Shown here: positions 14,343 to 22,880 of the stretch, one piece after another | How positions within the stretch are numbered: the stretch's first letter is position 1 | Layout of the letters: each line of letters begins with the position of its first letter | Source: Candidatus Merdivicinus excrementipullorum | GTDB lineage: Bacteria > Bacillota > Clostridia > Oscillospirales > Ruminococcaceae | DNA: 64,000 nt | Reading direction: 5' to 3' | NCBI GenBank assembly: GCA_018716725.1 | Contig: DVJP01000015.1 | Span: forward strand, 1 to 64,000 | The notes under the pieces: model-generated | The model's database searches: none | Told to the model about the DNA's origin: nothing | What the model saw: the letters and a program-made list of their open reading frames with translations, nothing else | Made by a program: the position numbers and the translations under genes

Positions 14343-16742
14343 TTATTTGCACCAGATGTTATCCACATATTCCTGGACGGCACGGTCGGCGGAGAAGATG
14401 CCGGCGCCTGCAATGTTCATTAAGGACATGCGGTTCCAGTTGTCCGCGTTCCGGTAAACCTCGCCCACGTGGGCCTGAGCTTGACGGTAGCTTTCAAAGT
14501 CCGCCAGAGACATATAGGTGTCGTTGTTTAACAGGTACTGGATGATGGAATCAAAGTTCTTGCCGTCTAAGCCGCCGCCCCGGACAAAGTCCAGAACTTC
14601 CCGGATATGGGGGTTAGAGTCGTACAGGGCGCGGGGGCTGTAGCCTTTTTCCCGGGTCTGGTTGACTTCCTCGGTGTTCATGCCGAAGATAAAGATGTTT
14701 TCCGGGCCAACCTGATTGAAAATTTCGATGTTGGCGCCGTCCATGGTGCCCAGGGTCAAAGCGCCGTTTAACATCATCTTCATGTTGCCGGTGCCGGACG
14801 CCTCTTTGCCGGCCTGAGAAATCTGCTCGCTGATTTCCGCCGCAGGGTAGATTTTTTCCGCTAAGGAAACCTTGTAGTCCGCCAGGAAAATAACCTTCAG
14901 CATCCCTTTCAGGTCCGGATCCCGGTTAATGACGTCGCCCAGGGCGCAAATAAAGCGGATAATCTCCTTGGCCATATAGTATCCGGGGGAAGCCTTGGCC
15001 CCAAAGAGGAAGGTCCGGGGCTGGATGGTGAGACCGTGGTTTTTGATCTGCAGATACAGGTGGCAGATGTGCAGGGCGTTCATCAGCTGGCGCTTGTACT
15101 CGTGGAGCCGCTTCACCTGGACGTCAAAGAGGGAGGTGGGGTCCACTTTGATGCCGTTGGCCTCGGAAATATATTTGGCCAGCTGTTTTTTGTTTTCCAG
15201 CTTGATCTTAGCCAGACGCTGAAGGACCTGGCGGTCGTCGGCAAATTTCTTTAAGTTTTCCAGCTGGTCCCAATCGTGGATAAAGCCGTCCCCAATCAGC
15301 TCCGAGATATAATCGGACAGCAGGGGGTTATCCTGGCAGAGCCACCGCCGGGAGGCGATGCCGTTGGTGACGTTGGTCAGCTTGCCGGGGAAGATGTCGC
15401 TGTAATCCTTAAACAGGTCGTCCTTGAGGATGTCGGAGTGGAGGGCGGAAACGCCGTTTACCGAGAAGCAGGCCACTACGCAGAGGTTGGCCATGCGGAC
15501 CTGGTTGTCGCCGATAATGGCCATGGAGGAGAGCTGGCCCCGTTTTTCCGGATGGAACTCGAAAACGTCCCGGCAGAAGCGGCGGTCGATTTCCTCGATA
15601 ATGCTGGTAATGCGGGGCAGGTGCTGCCGGAAGAGGTTCAGATCCCAGCGTTCCAGGGCCTCGCTCATAACGGTGTGATTGGTGTAGGCCAAGGTCCGGC
15701 AGGTGATCTCCCAGGCGTTTTCCCAGTCGTAGCCGCATTCGTCCAGCAAAATCCGCATCAACTCCGGCACGCAGAGGGCCGGATGGGTGTCGTTGATGTG
15801 GATGACAGCCTTTTCAGGCAGGTTATCCAGGGTGGGGTTATGGCGCAGATGTTCCCGGATAATGGTCTGCAAGGAGGCGCTGACAAAGAAATACTGCTGT
15901 TTTAAGCGCAGGCGTTTGCCCTCGATGTGGTCGTCAGCCGGATAAAGGACTTTGGAAATGGCGTCGGCCTTTACGTCCTCCTCCATGGACTTCACATATT
16001 CGCCCCGGGAGAAGGGATACATGTCAAAGCCCTTGGCGGAAGGGGCTTCCGCCCGCCAAAGCCGCAGGCAGTTGACAGCCTCGCTGTCCTTGCCGGAGAT
16101 CATCAGGTCGTAGGGGACGGCCCGGACGGTGTAATAATTCCGGTGGATGGTAGTCAGGCCGTGCTCGCCCCATTTTTCCTCCACATGGCCGTCAAAGTGC
16201 ACTTCCATGGCCTCGTCGTTGCGGGGGGTCAGCCAGTAGCCGCCCATTTCCAGCCAGTCGTCGGGGAACTCCATCTGCCAGCCGTCTACGATCTTCTGCT
16301 TGAAAATACCGAACTCGTAGCGGATGGAAAAGCCGGTAAAGGGGTAGTTTAAAGTGGTGGCGGCGTCCATATAGCAGCTGGCCAGCCGTCCCAGGCCGCC
16401 GTTGCCAAGGCCGGGATCCGGCTCCATTTCGTAAATCTTGTCCAGGTCGAAGCCCAGCTCCGAAACCGCGTCCTTCATGGCGGATTCCATGTTCAGGTTA
16501 TAGAGGTTGTTGCGCAGGCAGCGGCCCACTAGGAACTCCATGGACATATAATAAATGCGTTTCTGGTCCTTCTTTTGCAGGGCGTCCAGGTAATCAGCCC
16601 GCTTGTGGGTCAGGTAGGACTGGACCACCGTCAAAACTGCGCCGTACATCTGGCGGTCGGTGGCTTCATCCGGCGCGTAGCCGTAGTTGGTTTTTAAAGT
16701 GCGGATCAATTCATCTTTCAGGGTTGCAGCGGATGGATTCAT
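14343..16742 (-). CDS. glgP: glycogen/maltodextrin phosphorylase
   Basis: 799 residues. Cleaves alpha-1,4 glucans with phosphate to release glucose-1-phosphate. The PLP lysine lies in EASGTGNMK near residue 650, followed by NGALTLGTMDGANIEI, both family hallmarks; YMSMEFLVGRCLRNN and EPDPGLGNGGLGRLASCYMDA lie in the N-terminal half. Start at MNPSAATL is supported by AAGGAG 10 nt upstream; a start ten codons earlier is not. It has its own promoter and lies downstream of the glycogen synthesis operon, so breakdown and synthesis are adjacent but can be controlled separately. Confidence 0.96.
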   Translation of the reverse strand: MNPSAATLKDELIRTLKTNYGYAPDEATDRQMYGAVLTVVQSYLTHKRADYLDALQKKDQKRIYYMSMEFLVGRCLRNNLYNLNMESAMKDAVSELGFDLDKIYEMEPDPGLGNGGLGRLASCYMDAATTLNYPFTGFSIRYEFGIFKQKIVDGWQMEFPDDWLEMGGYWLTPRNDEAMEVHFDGHVEEKWGEHGLTTIHRNYYTVRAVPYDLMISGKDSEAVNCLRLWRAEAPSAKGFDMYPFSRGEYVKSMEEDVKADAISKVLYPADDHIEGKRLRLKQQYFFVSASLQTIIREHLRHNPTLDNLPEKAVIHINDTHPALCVPELMRILLDECGYDWENAWEITCRTLAYTNHTVMSEALERWDLNLFRQHLPRITSIIEEIDRRFCRDVFEFHPEKRGQLSSMAIIGDNQVRMANLCVVACFSVNGVSALHSDILKDDLFKDYSDIFPGKLTNVTNGIASRRWLCQDNPLLSDYISELIGDGFIHDWDQLENLKKFADDRQVLQRLAKIKLENKKQLAKYISEANGIKVDPTSLFDVQVKRLHEYKRQLMNALHICHLYLQIKNHGLTIQPRTFLFGAKASPGYYMAKEIIRFICALGDVINRDPDLKGMLKVIFLADYKVSLAEKIYPAAEISEQISQAGKEASGTGNMKMMLNGALTLGTMDGANIEIFNQVGPENIFIFGMNTEEVNQTREKGYSPRALYDSNPHIREVLDFVRGGGLDGKNFDSIIQYLLNNDTYMSLADFESYRQAQAHVGEVYRNADNWNRMSLMNIAGAGIFSADRAVQEYVDNIWCK

Positions 16743-16805
16743 GCAGAAATCTCCTTTCCTTAACAATATCAATAGTGCATGCCAATCTCAGTATCTGCTA
16801 ATTCT

Positions 16806-16834
16806 ATTGTACTATATTCGCCCACTTCGTACAA
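16806..16834 (-). promoter_or_regulatory. promoter of glgP
   Basis: Minus strand TTGTAC (16834-16829), 17-bp spacer, TACAAT (16811-16806), 63 bp before the ATG. Confidence 0.7.
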
Positions 16835-16907
16835 TTGATGAACAGCCGGTAATCAGCGGGCGTATTTTTCCATTTTTATCAAAAATGACCTTATTTTTTG
16901 CAAAAAG

Positions 16908-16934
16908 AAACCCGGCCCAGAAAGAGCCGGGTTT
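16908..16934 (-). terminator. terminator of the glg synthesis operon
   Basis: AAACCCGGC (16908-16916) pairs with GCCGGGTTT (16926-16934), followed on the minus strand by a T-rich tract. It lies 12 bp after the glgA stop codon. Confidence 0.85.
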
Positions 16935-16945
16935 TATGCCGGATA

Positions 16946-18364
16946 TTACAGGCTTTCGTACAGCTTGATATATTCGCCGGCGGAAGCGGTCCAGGTGTAG
17001 TCCCCGGACATGGCGTTTTTCATAATGGCCTCCCGCTGCTTGCCGTCTTTCCAGATGGCAACGGCCCGCCGGATGGCGTCCAGCATGTCGCTTGCGTTGA
17101 AGCTTTGGAAGGTGACGCCGCTGCCTTCTAGGGTTTCGGGGTTAAAGGGGGAAACCGTGTCCTTCAAGCCGCCCACTGCGTGGACCACCGGGATGGTCCC
17201 ATAGCGCATGGCGATCATCTGGGCCAGGCCGCATGGCTCCGATTTGGAGGGCATGAGGAAAATGTCCGCCCCGGCGTAAATCCGCTGGGCCAAGGATGCG
17301 GAGAACTTAATCATGGCCCGGAACTTGTCGTGGTAGGTGTAGTCGCAGTATTTGAAGTAGTTTTCATAATCGGCAAAGCCGTTGCCCAGCACCACAATCT
17401 GGACGTCCTCTTCCATCAGCTCCGCCATAATGGGCTCGAACAGGTCGATGCCCTTTTGGGGCGTTAAGCGGGTAACCAGGCCGAGGACCGGCACGTCCGG
17501 GTTTTCCGGCAGCCCCACTTCCTGCTGGAGGGCCGCTTTGTCGGCCTTTTTGCCTTCCGTGTCCCCGACGGAATAATGGGCCTTGATATTGGCGTCCGTT
17601 TCCGGGTTGAAAAGCTCGGTGTCAATGCCGTTGACAATGCCATGGAGCTTGTACTTCCGTGCTTCCAGAATGGGATGCAGGCCGAAGGAGAAGTAGGGGT
17701 TCAAAATTTCCTCCGCATAGGTGCGGGAAACGGTGGTGACGATGTTGGAGCACTCGATGGCCCCTTTCATCAGGTTCAGGCAGCCGTCAAATTCCACCAG
17801 GGAGCTTTGGGAGGGATAAATCCCAAAGACGGATTCCAGAATGGACATATCGTATTTGCCCTGGAACTCGATGTTGTGGATGGAAAAGACGGTTTTAATG
17901 GAGCCGTAGCCCGGCAGGGAACGGTACTGAGTGTCCAGGTAAACCGGCACCAGAGCCGTGTGCCAGTCGTTGGCGTGGATAATGTCCGGGAAGAAATCAA
18001 TGTGAGGGAGGATTTCCAGCACCGCTTTGGAGAAGTAGGCGAATCGCTCCGCGTCGTCAAATTCCCCGTAAGTGCCGCCCCGCTTGAAATACTGCTCGTT
18101 GTCGATGAGGTAGTAGGTGACGCCGTTTGCCTGGGCGGAGAAGATGCCGCAGTAGCAGGAACGCCAGCCTAAGGAGAAATAGAAAAACTTCTCAAATTTG
18201 CACTGATCCCGCATTTCCTGGGACATAACGGAATACATGGGGATGACAACCCGGGCGTCGACGCCCTTTTTCACCAGTTCTTTGGGGAGAGCGCCCATAA
18301 CGTCGCCTAAGCCGCCTACCTTGATAAAGGGGAGGGCTTCGCTGGCTGCAAACAGGATTTTCAT
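16946..18364 (-). CDS. glgA: glycogen synthase (ADP-glucose)
   Basis: 472 residues, GT5 family. Adds glucose from ADP-glucose to the non-reducing ends of alpha-1,4 glucan. The substrate-binding KVGGLGD (15-21) follows the N-terminal MKILFAASEALPF. The C-terminal Rossmann domain has LGLVTRLTPQKGIDL and LMPSKSEPCGLAQMIAMRYG with the catalytic-site Glu. The start is ATG 18364, with AGAGG 8 nt upstream. Last gene of the operon glgB-like/glgC/glgD/glgA. Confidence 0.97.
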   Translation of the reverse strand: MKILFAASEALPFIKVGGLGDVMGALPKELVKKGVDARVVIPMYSVMSQEMRDQCKFEKFFYFSLGWRSCYCGIFSAQANGVTYYLIDNEQYFKRGGTYGEFDDAERFAYFSKAVLEILPHIDFFPDIIHANDWHTALVPVYLDTQYRSLPGYGSIKTVFSIHNIEFQGKYDMSILESVFGIYPSQSSLVEFDGCLNLMKGAIECSNIVTTVSRTYAEEILNPYFSFGLHPILEARKYKLHGIVNGIDTELFNPETDANIKAHYSVGDTEGKKADKAALQQEVGLPENPDVPVLGLVTRLTPQKGIDLFEPIMAELMEEDVQIVVLGNGFADYENYFKYCDYTYHDKFRAMIKFSASLAQRIYAGADIFLMPSKSEPCGLAQMIAMRYGTIPVVHAVGGLKDTVSPFNPETLEGSGVTFQSFNASDMLDAIRRAVAIWKDGKQREAIMKNAMSGDYTWTASAGEYIKLYESL

Positions 18365-18440
18365 AATCAAACCTCTTTCCCCGCCGTTTTGGTTGCAGGC
18401 AGGCCCCTCGGCGGAAGGAGCCTGCCTGTCCGGGAGAGGG

Positions 18441-19559
18441 TCAGACGGACTGTCCCTTAGAGATTACATAGGGATAGGTGCGGTAGCCGGACAGCATGTG
18501 CCCGCTGCCAATAGTGACGTCCTTGTCGGAAATGACGCAGTTCAGATGCGCGCCGCTTTCGATGGTGGTGTTCTGCATGATGATGGAGTTTTCCAAAACA
18601 GCGCCTTTTTCCACCACAACGTCCCGGAAGATAATGCAGTTGCGGATCTCGCCGTCAATCTTGCAGCCGTCGGCCACCAGGGAATTGGAGGCCTTGCCGT
18701 CAAACCCGTAGATGGTGGGGACGGAGTTTTTGACCCGGGTGAAGATGGGGGTGTCGGAGTAAAAGAGTTCCCGGCGGATGTCCGAATCCAGGACCTTCAT
18801 GCTGGCGTCGTAGTAGTCCGCCATGGTGTTGATTACTGCGGAAAATCCCTGATGGGCGAAAGCGTAAACCCGCAGCTTGGAGATATTCTTGGTGATGAAA
18901 TCCCGGTCAAAGTCCACCCAGCCGAAGGTGTATGCACGGTCCAGCATGGACAGCAGCAGCTTTTTGCTCAAAACATATACGCCGAAGGCCATGTTCTGAG
19001 GCTCGGTGTGCTGGATGGTGGAGTAATAAGCGTCCTCCACCCGGCCCTCCGGGTCGGTTTCCACCACAAGGCCCGTGTGGTTGGGACAGATCTTGGTCTG
19101 GTAAAGGACGGTGATGTCGGCCTCATGATCGATGTGGTACTGGATCATGGATTTAAAGTCGATGTTCATAACCAGGTTGGTGTCGGAGAGGATCACATAT
19201 TCCTGGTCGATTTTTTCAATGAACCGTTTTACGGAAAGCAGGGCGTCGATTTTGCTGCGGTTGCGGGTGCTGGCGGATTCGGCTTTGGTAAAGGGGGTGA
19301 GGATCTTTAAGCCGCCGGTTTTCCGGTCCAGGTCCCAGTCTTTGCCCCAGCCCAGGTGGTCCATCAGAGAGCCGTAATGTTCTTTGGTAATGACCCCGAT
19401 ATCATAAATCCGGGCTTTGACCAGGGAGGACAGGGCGAAGTCGATGAGACGGTAACGGCCCGCGAAGGGGACGGTGGCCAAGGTGCGCTCGGCAGCCAGC
19501 TCATTGGGGGAAACCCCATAGCTTTCAGAAAACAGAATACAGATAGCCTTAGAAGTCAT
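18441..19559 (-). CDS. glgD: GlgD, regulatory-type ADP-glucose pyrophosphorylase subunit
   Basis: 372 residues. Related to GlgC but the nucleotide-binding signature GGxGxRL is replaced by FSESYGVSPNELAAERTLATVPF, as in GlgD proteins of Firmicutes, which form a hetero-oligomer with GlgC and enhance activity with little activity alone. The C-terminal left-handed beta-helix is recognisable from repeats such as GCKIDGEIRNCIIFRDVVVEKGAVLEN. Strong ribosome binding site GGAGG; 44-bp gap after glgC. Confidence 0.93.
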   Translation of the reverse strand: MTSKAICILFSESYGVSPNELAAERTLATVPFAGRYRLIDFALSSLVKARIYDIGVITKEHYGSLMDHLGWGKDWDLDRKTGGLKILTPFTKAESASTRNRSKIDALLSVKRFIEKIDQEYVILSDTNLVMNIDFKSMIQYHIDHEADITVLYQTKICPNHTGLVVETDPEGRVEDAYYSTIQHTEPQNMAFGVYVLSKKLLLSMLDRAYTFGWVDFDRDFITKNISKLRVYAFAHQGFSAVINTMADYYDASMKVLDSDIRRELFYSDTPIFTRVKNSVPTIYGFDGKASNSLVADGCKIDGEIRNCIIFRDVVVEKGAVLENSIIMQNTTIESGAHLNCVISDKDVTIGSGHMLSGYRTYPYVISKGQSV

Positions 19560-19603
19560 AACGGTAGAACCTCCATTTTTTGATATTCAATAGAATCTGC
19601 CTG

Positions 19604-20809
19604 TCAGCGGTTTGCGCCTGGCTCGATCATTTCCTTGGGCCGGACTACCTGGCCTTTTTTGACCACAGCCCCGCGGCCCACTACCGCGATGCCCCATTCG
19701 GAGGGGTCGGCGGAATTGCAGGGGTCGTCCCCGACTACGGCGCCTTCCTCAATGACGGCGTCCTCCGCCACAATGGCGTATTTGACGGTGGCCCCTTTGT
19801 GGATGACGCTGTTGCTCATGACGACGGCGGAATTCAGCTCCGCGCCTTCTTCAACGGTTACGCCGGAGAACAGCACCGTGTACCACAGCTTGCCGTTGAT
19901 GTCGCAGCCTTCGGATACGATGGACTCGGCGATTTCAGCCTTATCGCCAACATAGTGAGGCGGATGGGGCTCGTTCCGGGCAAAGATTTTGCCGTCGCTG
20001 TCCAAATTCAGGCCGGATGTGGGGTTTAACAGGTCCATATTGGCCTCCCAGAGGCTTTCGATGGTCCCGACGTCTTTCCAGTAGCCGTCAAACCGGTAGG
20101 CGAACATCCGCTCGTGGTTTGCTAACATAGCGGGGATGATATTCTTGCCGAAGTCGTTGGCGCTGCCGGGGGTGTTTTCGTCGTCGATGAGGTACTGGCG
20201 CAGCTTCTGCCAGTTGAAGATGTAAATGCCCATGGAAGCCTTGGTGGATTTGGGCTGCTTGGGCTTTTCCTCGAATTCGTAGATGGAGTCGTCCTCATTG
20301 GTGTTCATGATGCCGAAGCGGCTGGCTTCCTCCAGGGAAACGTCCAGCACCGCGATGGTGGCGTCGGCCTTCTTTTCCTTGTGGAAGGCCAGCATTTTGG
20401 CGTAGTCCATTTTGTAAATGTGGTCGCCGGAAAGGATCAGGACGTTTTCGGGGTTGTAGCGGTCGATAAAGTTAATGTTCTGGTAAATGGCGTTGGCGGT
20501 GCCTTTGTACCACTGGCTGTCCTTGTCAGTGGCGTAAGGGGGCAGGATGTACACGCCGCCGTTCATCCGGTCCAGGTCCCAGGGCTGGCCGTTGCCGATG
20601 TAGGAGTTTAATTCCAGGGGCCGGTACTGGGTCAGGACGCCTACGGTATCGATGCCGGAGTTGGCGCAGTTGGAAAGGGGAAAGTCGATGATGCGGTACT
20701 TGCCGCCGAAGGGGACGGCAGGCTTTGCCACCTCCTTAGTCAGGACATACAGACGGCTGCCCTGTCCGCCGGCCAGGAGCATGGTGATCATTTCTTTTTG
20801 CTGTTTCAT
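19604..20809 (-). CDS. glgC: glucose-1-phosphate adenylyltransferase
   Basis: 401 residues. Makes ADP-glucose from glucose-1-phosphate and ATP, the committed step of glycogen synthesis. [11 protein letters not shown] near the N-terminus binds the nucleotide; [33 protein letters not shown] and [20 protein letters not shown] are the family blocks. C-terminal hexapeptide beta-helix ([34 protein letters not shown]). Second gene of the glg operon, followed by glgD. Confidence 0.97.
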   Translation of the reverse strand: MKQQKEMITMLLAGGQGSRLYVLTKEVAKPAVPFGGKYRIIDFPLSNCANSGIDTVGVLTQYRPLELNSYIGNGQPWDLDRMNGGVYILPPYATDKDSQWYKGTANAIYQNINFIDRYNPENVLILSGDHIYKMDYAKMLAFHKEKKADATIAVLDVSLEEASRFGIMNTNEDDSIYEFEEKPKQPKSTKASMGIYIFNWQKLRQYLIDDENTPGSANDFGKNIIPAMLANHERMFAYRFDGYWKDVGTIESLWEANMDLLNPTSGLNLDSDGKIFARNEPHPPHYVGDKAEIAESIVSEGCDINGKLWYTVLFSGVTVEEGAELNSAVVMSNSVIHKGATVKYAIVAEDAVIEEGAVVGDDPCNSADPSEWGIAVVGRGAVVKKGQVVRPKEMIEPGANR

Positions 20810-20852
20810 GATTGGACACCTCGTTTAAAAATTTCGGGTATATGGAAAAGGG

Positions 20853-22547
20853 CTACACACGTTTTGGGGCCTTTGCACCGGCCGCCTTGTACAGGTAGAC
20901 GGTGGTAAAGGGGGGCAGGTCCAGCTCAATGCAGTAGGGCTTTCCGTCCGCCAGTTTGAGCTTGGCGAAATTCACACCGGCGGCCCGGCCCTCCCCGCCG
21001 TACTGGGCTTCGTCCGTGTTGAACAGCTCCGCGTACTTGCCGCGGCGGTCGACGCCGATAGTCAGGCGGTTTGCAGCCTGCCCGGTGAAATTGGAAAGGA
21101 CAAAAATCCGGTTCCCGGCCTCGTCCGTGCGGACATATCCGCACAGCCCGTCCGGCAGGGGAAGAGCTTCATAGCTTTTTTTTGCTTCCCAGCGGACGGC
21201 AGGGTTTTTGCGGCAGAAATCGTTGAGATTCCGCAGCAGGGTCAGGCATTTCCGGTGCATTTCGTAATCCAGCAGCACCCAATCCAGCTCCTGGCCGGGC
21301 CGCCAAGGGGAAAACTGGGCGAATTCGTTGCCCATCATGGAGAGCTTGCTGCCCGGCATCAGCCGGAAACAGGCGGCTCCCGCCCGGAAACGGGCGAATT
21401 TTTCATCGTAGCTGCCGGGCATCCGCCCGATGATGGAGCATTGCCGCACCTCACCGGCGTCCAGCTCCAAAAGGGAGCCTTCCCGGAAGGCCGGCAGATT
21501 GCCGGGCGTTCCGGCGGCCATGCCGAAAATGCTCCAGGCAGCTTCCGGGTCCGGCCGGAGGGAGAATCCCAGGCCGTTCCCGGCGCCGATAGTGAGAACC
21601 GTGGGAAATTTTCTGCGGAGGGTCTGGTTTAGCTTCCGAAGGAACGCCGCCCCGCCGGGCCGTTCTGCGATTTCCCCGGCCCGGGGAATCCGAAGCCCGT
21701 CCAAATGGAAGGTATCAAGCAGGAAGCAGGCCGAGGAAAGGAGGAAGCTCCGGACCTCCGGCCGTTCAAAATCGAAAAAGCGGAAATCCCCTTCCTGGCC
21801 GGGAGCCTCCCAATAAGGCTGTCCCGCAAAGTCCGACAAGCCGAAATCATCCACCGGGAACCCGGCAGGATTCCAGTCCATGATGACGCCGATTTCCGCC
21901 TGATGCAGCTGGTCTACGGCCTGGCGGAAATCGTCCGGCACCCCATAGCGGGAGGTGAGGGCGAAAAACCCGGTGGTTTTCTCCCCGGCGGAATCCCCGT
22001 CCATGTGCTCCAAAAGGGAAAGGAAGGCGGCGTGGGTGCAGCCCAGCTTCTTTAAATAGGGGATCAGCTCCTCCCCAAGCTTCCGGTAATTTAACGGCTC
22101 CCCTCCGGCATAGGTGCGGAAAGAACCCGCGTGCAGCTGGTAAAGGTTTACAGGCCCCTGAGCTTTCCGCCGGGCCATCCACTTGACGTCGTTCCAGGGG
22201 TAGTCCCCTAAGGCGTAGGCTTTGGAGGCGTTGGCCGGGGGCGTTTCCCCGTGGAAGGCGAAGGGGTCGGACTTAAAGATCCGCCTGCCGTCCGGGGTGG
22301 TCCATACGAATTTGTAAGTGTCATATTGGGCAACCCCCTGGACCGTGCAGGAGAAAAGCCCGGGGGATATTTCCTCCATAGGGTAACGCCGGTCCTCCCA
22401 CCCGCAGAAGCTGCCTGTTACGCAGGCTTCCCGGGCGCCGGGCGCCCAAACCCGGAACACTGCGCCGGAACTGTCCAGGCGGCAGCCGAAGTAGGCGTAG
22501 GCGTCTGTCATAGAGCCGGAGGACCAACTTTTCAAAGAAAAAGACAT
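20853..22547 (-). CDS. GlgB-like GH13 protein lacking catalytic residues (pseudo-branching enzyme)
   Basis: 564 residues, aligned by eye with 1,4-alpha-glucan branching enzymes: N-terminal CBM48 (about 20-105), then the GH13 barrel (about 130-480) and a beta C-domain. Family blocks are recognisable (SRYGVPDDFRQAVDQLH, MMGNEFAQFSPW, ELDWVLLDYEMHRK) but the active site is gone. DGLRVDAV reads DGLRIPRA, so the nucleophile Asp is Pro288. The TIAEES block reads TIGAGN, so the acid/base Glu is Ala322. DWVPAHF reads DWNPAGF. In the SHDE block Asp363 may remain but the His is lost. It is intact, first in the operon and without frameshift, so it is probably retained as a glucan-binding or regulatory protein. 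A real GlgB should exist elsewhere. Confidence 0.85.
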   Translation of the reverse strand: MSFSLKSWSSGSMTDAYAYFGCRLDSSGAVFRVWAPGAREACVTGSFCGWEDRRYPMEEISPGLFSCTVQGVAQYDTYKFVWTTPDGRRIFKSDPFAFHGETPPANASKAYALGDYPWNDVKWMARRKAQGPVNLYQLHAGSFRTYAGGEPLNYRKLGEELIPYLKKLGCTHAAFLSLLEHMDGDSAGEKTTGFFALTSRYGVPDDFRQAVDQLHQAEIGVIMDWNPAGFPVDDFGLSDFAGQPYWEAPGQEGDFRFFDFERPEVRSFLLSSACFLLDTFHLDGLRIPRAGEIAERPGGAAFLRKLNQTLRRKFPTVLTIGAGNGLGFSLRPDPEAAWSIFGMAAGTPGNLPAFREGSLLELDAGEVRQCSIIGRMPGSYDEKFARFRAGAACFRLMPGSKLSMMGNEFAQFSPWRPGQELDWVLLDYEMHRKCLTLLRNLNDFCRKNPAVRWEAKKSYEALPLPDGLCGYVRTDEAGNRIFVLSNFTGQAANRLTIGVDRRGKYAELFNTDEAQYGGEGRAAGVNFAKLKLADGKPYCIELDLPPFTTVYLYKAAGAKAPKRV

Positions 22548-22656
22548 AGCGGTAATTGATACTCCATTCCTGTAATTTTGTCTAAAATATTTGTTTCCAT
22601 TTTATGGATACAGCTGGATTTTAGAGGGAAAAACTGTGTATATATAATACAATTAT

Positions 22657-22685
22657 ATTCTAGCACAAATATCTGTTTTTGTAAA
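22657..22685 (-). promoter_or_regulatory. promoter of the glg operon
   Basis: Minus strand TTTACA (22685-22680), 17-bp spacer, TAGAAT (22662-22657); a second TATAAT-like box follows nearby. The leader is about 100 nt. The region to 22880 otherwise holds only the divergent promoter of the amylase gene. Confidence 0.7.
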
Positions 22686-22793
22686 TAATTAACGATTGAA
22701 ATCTTGACCGTTCCATGTAGAAACATTCCGTGATTTTTTGTTGGAAGTGTGGATTTTATCCGAAAACGCATATACTTTTTTCGGAGTCTATTG

Positions 22794-22799
22794 TATAAT
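22794..22799 (+). promoter_or_regulatory. -10 box for the GH13 amylase operon
   Basis: TATAAT 82 bp before the ATG; the -35 at 22771-22776 (TATACT) is poor, suggesting dependence on an activator or an alternative start. Confidence 0.45.
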
Positions 22800-22880
22800 A
22801 AGAAGAAAAGCTGGAAAAATGGAAGCAATCCATCACGGAATTAAGACGAATCGGGGGCAACCCCGGCAAAGGAGAATAGA

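Noticed and set aside
18237..19310. Long plus-strand open frame over glgD, and similar ones over glgA, glgP and hslO
   Set aside because: They are antisense to genes with clear families; long open antisense frames are expected at this GC content and have no ribosome binding sites.
20853..22547. Annotating the GlgB-like gene as a pseudogene
   Set aside because: The frame is intact over its length, it is well placed in the operon, and only the catalytic positions are changed, so a retained non-catalytic protein is more likely.
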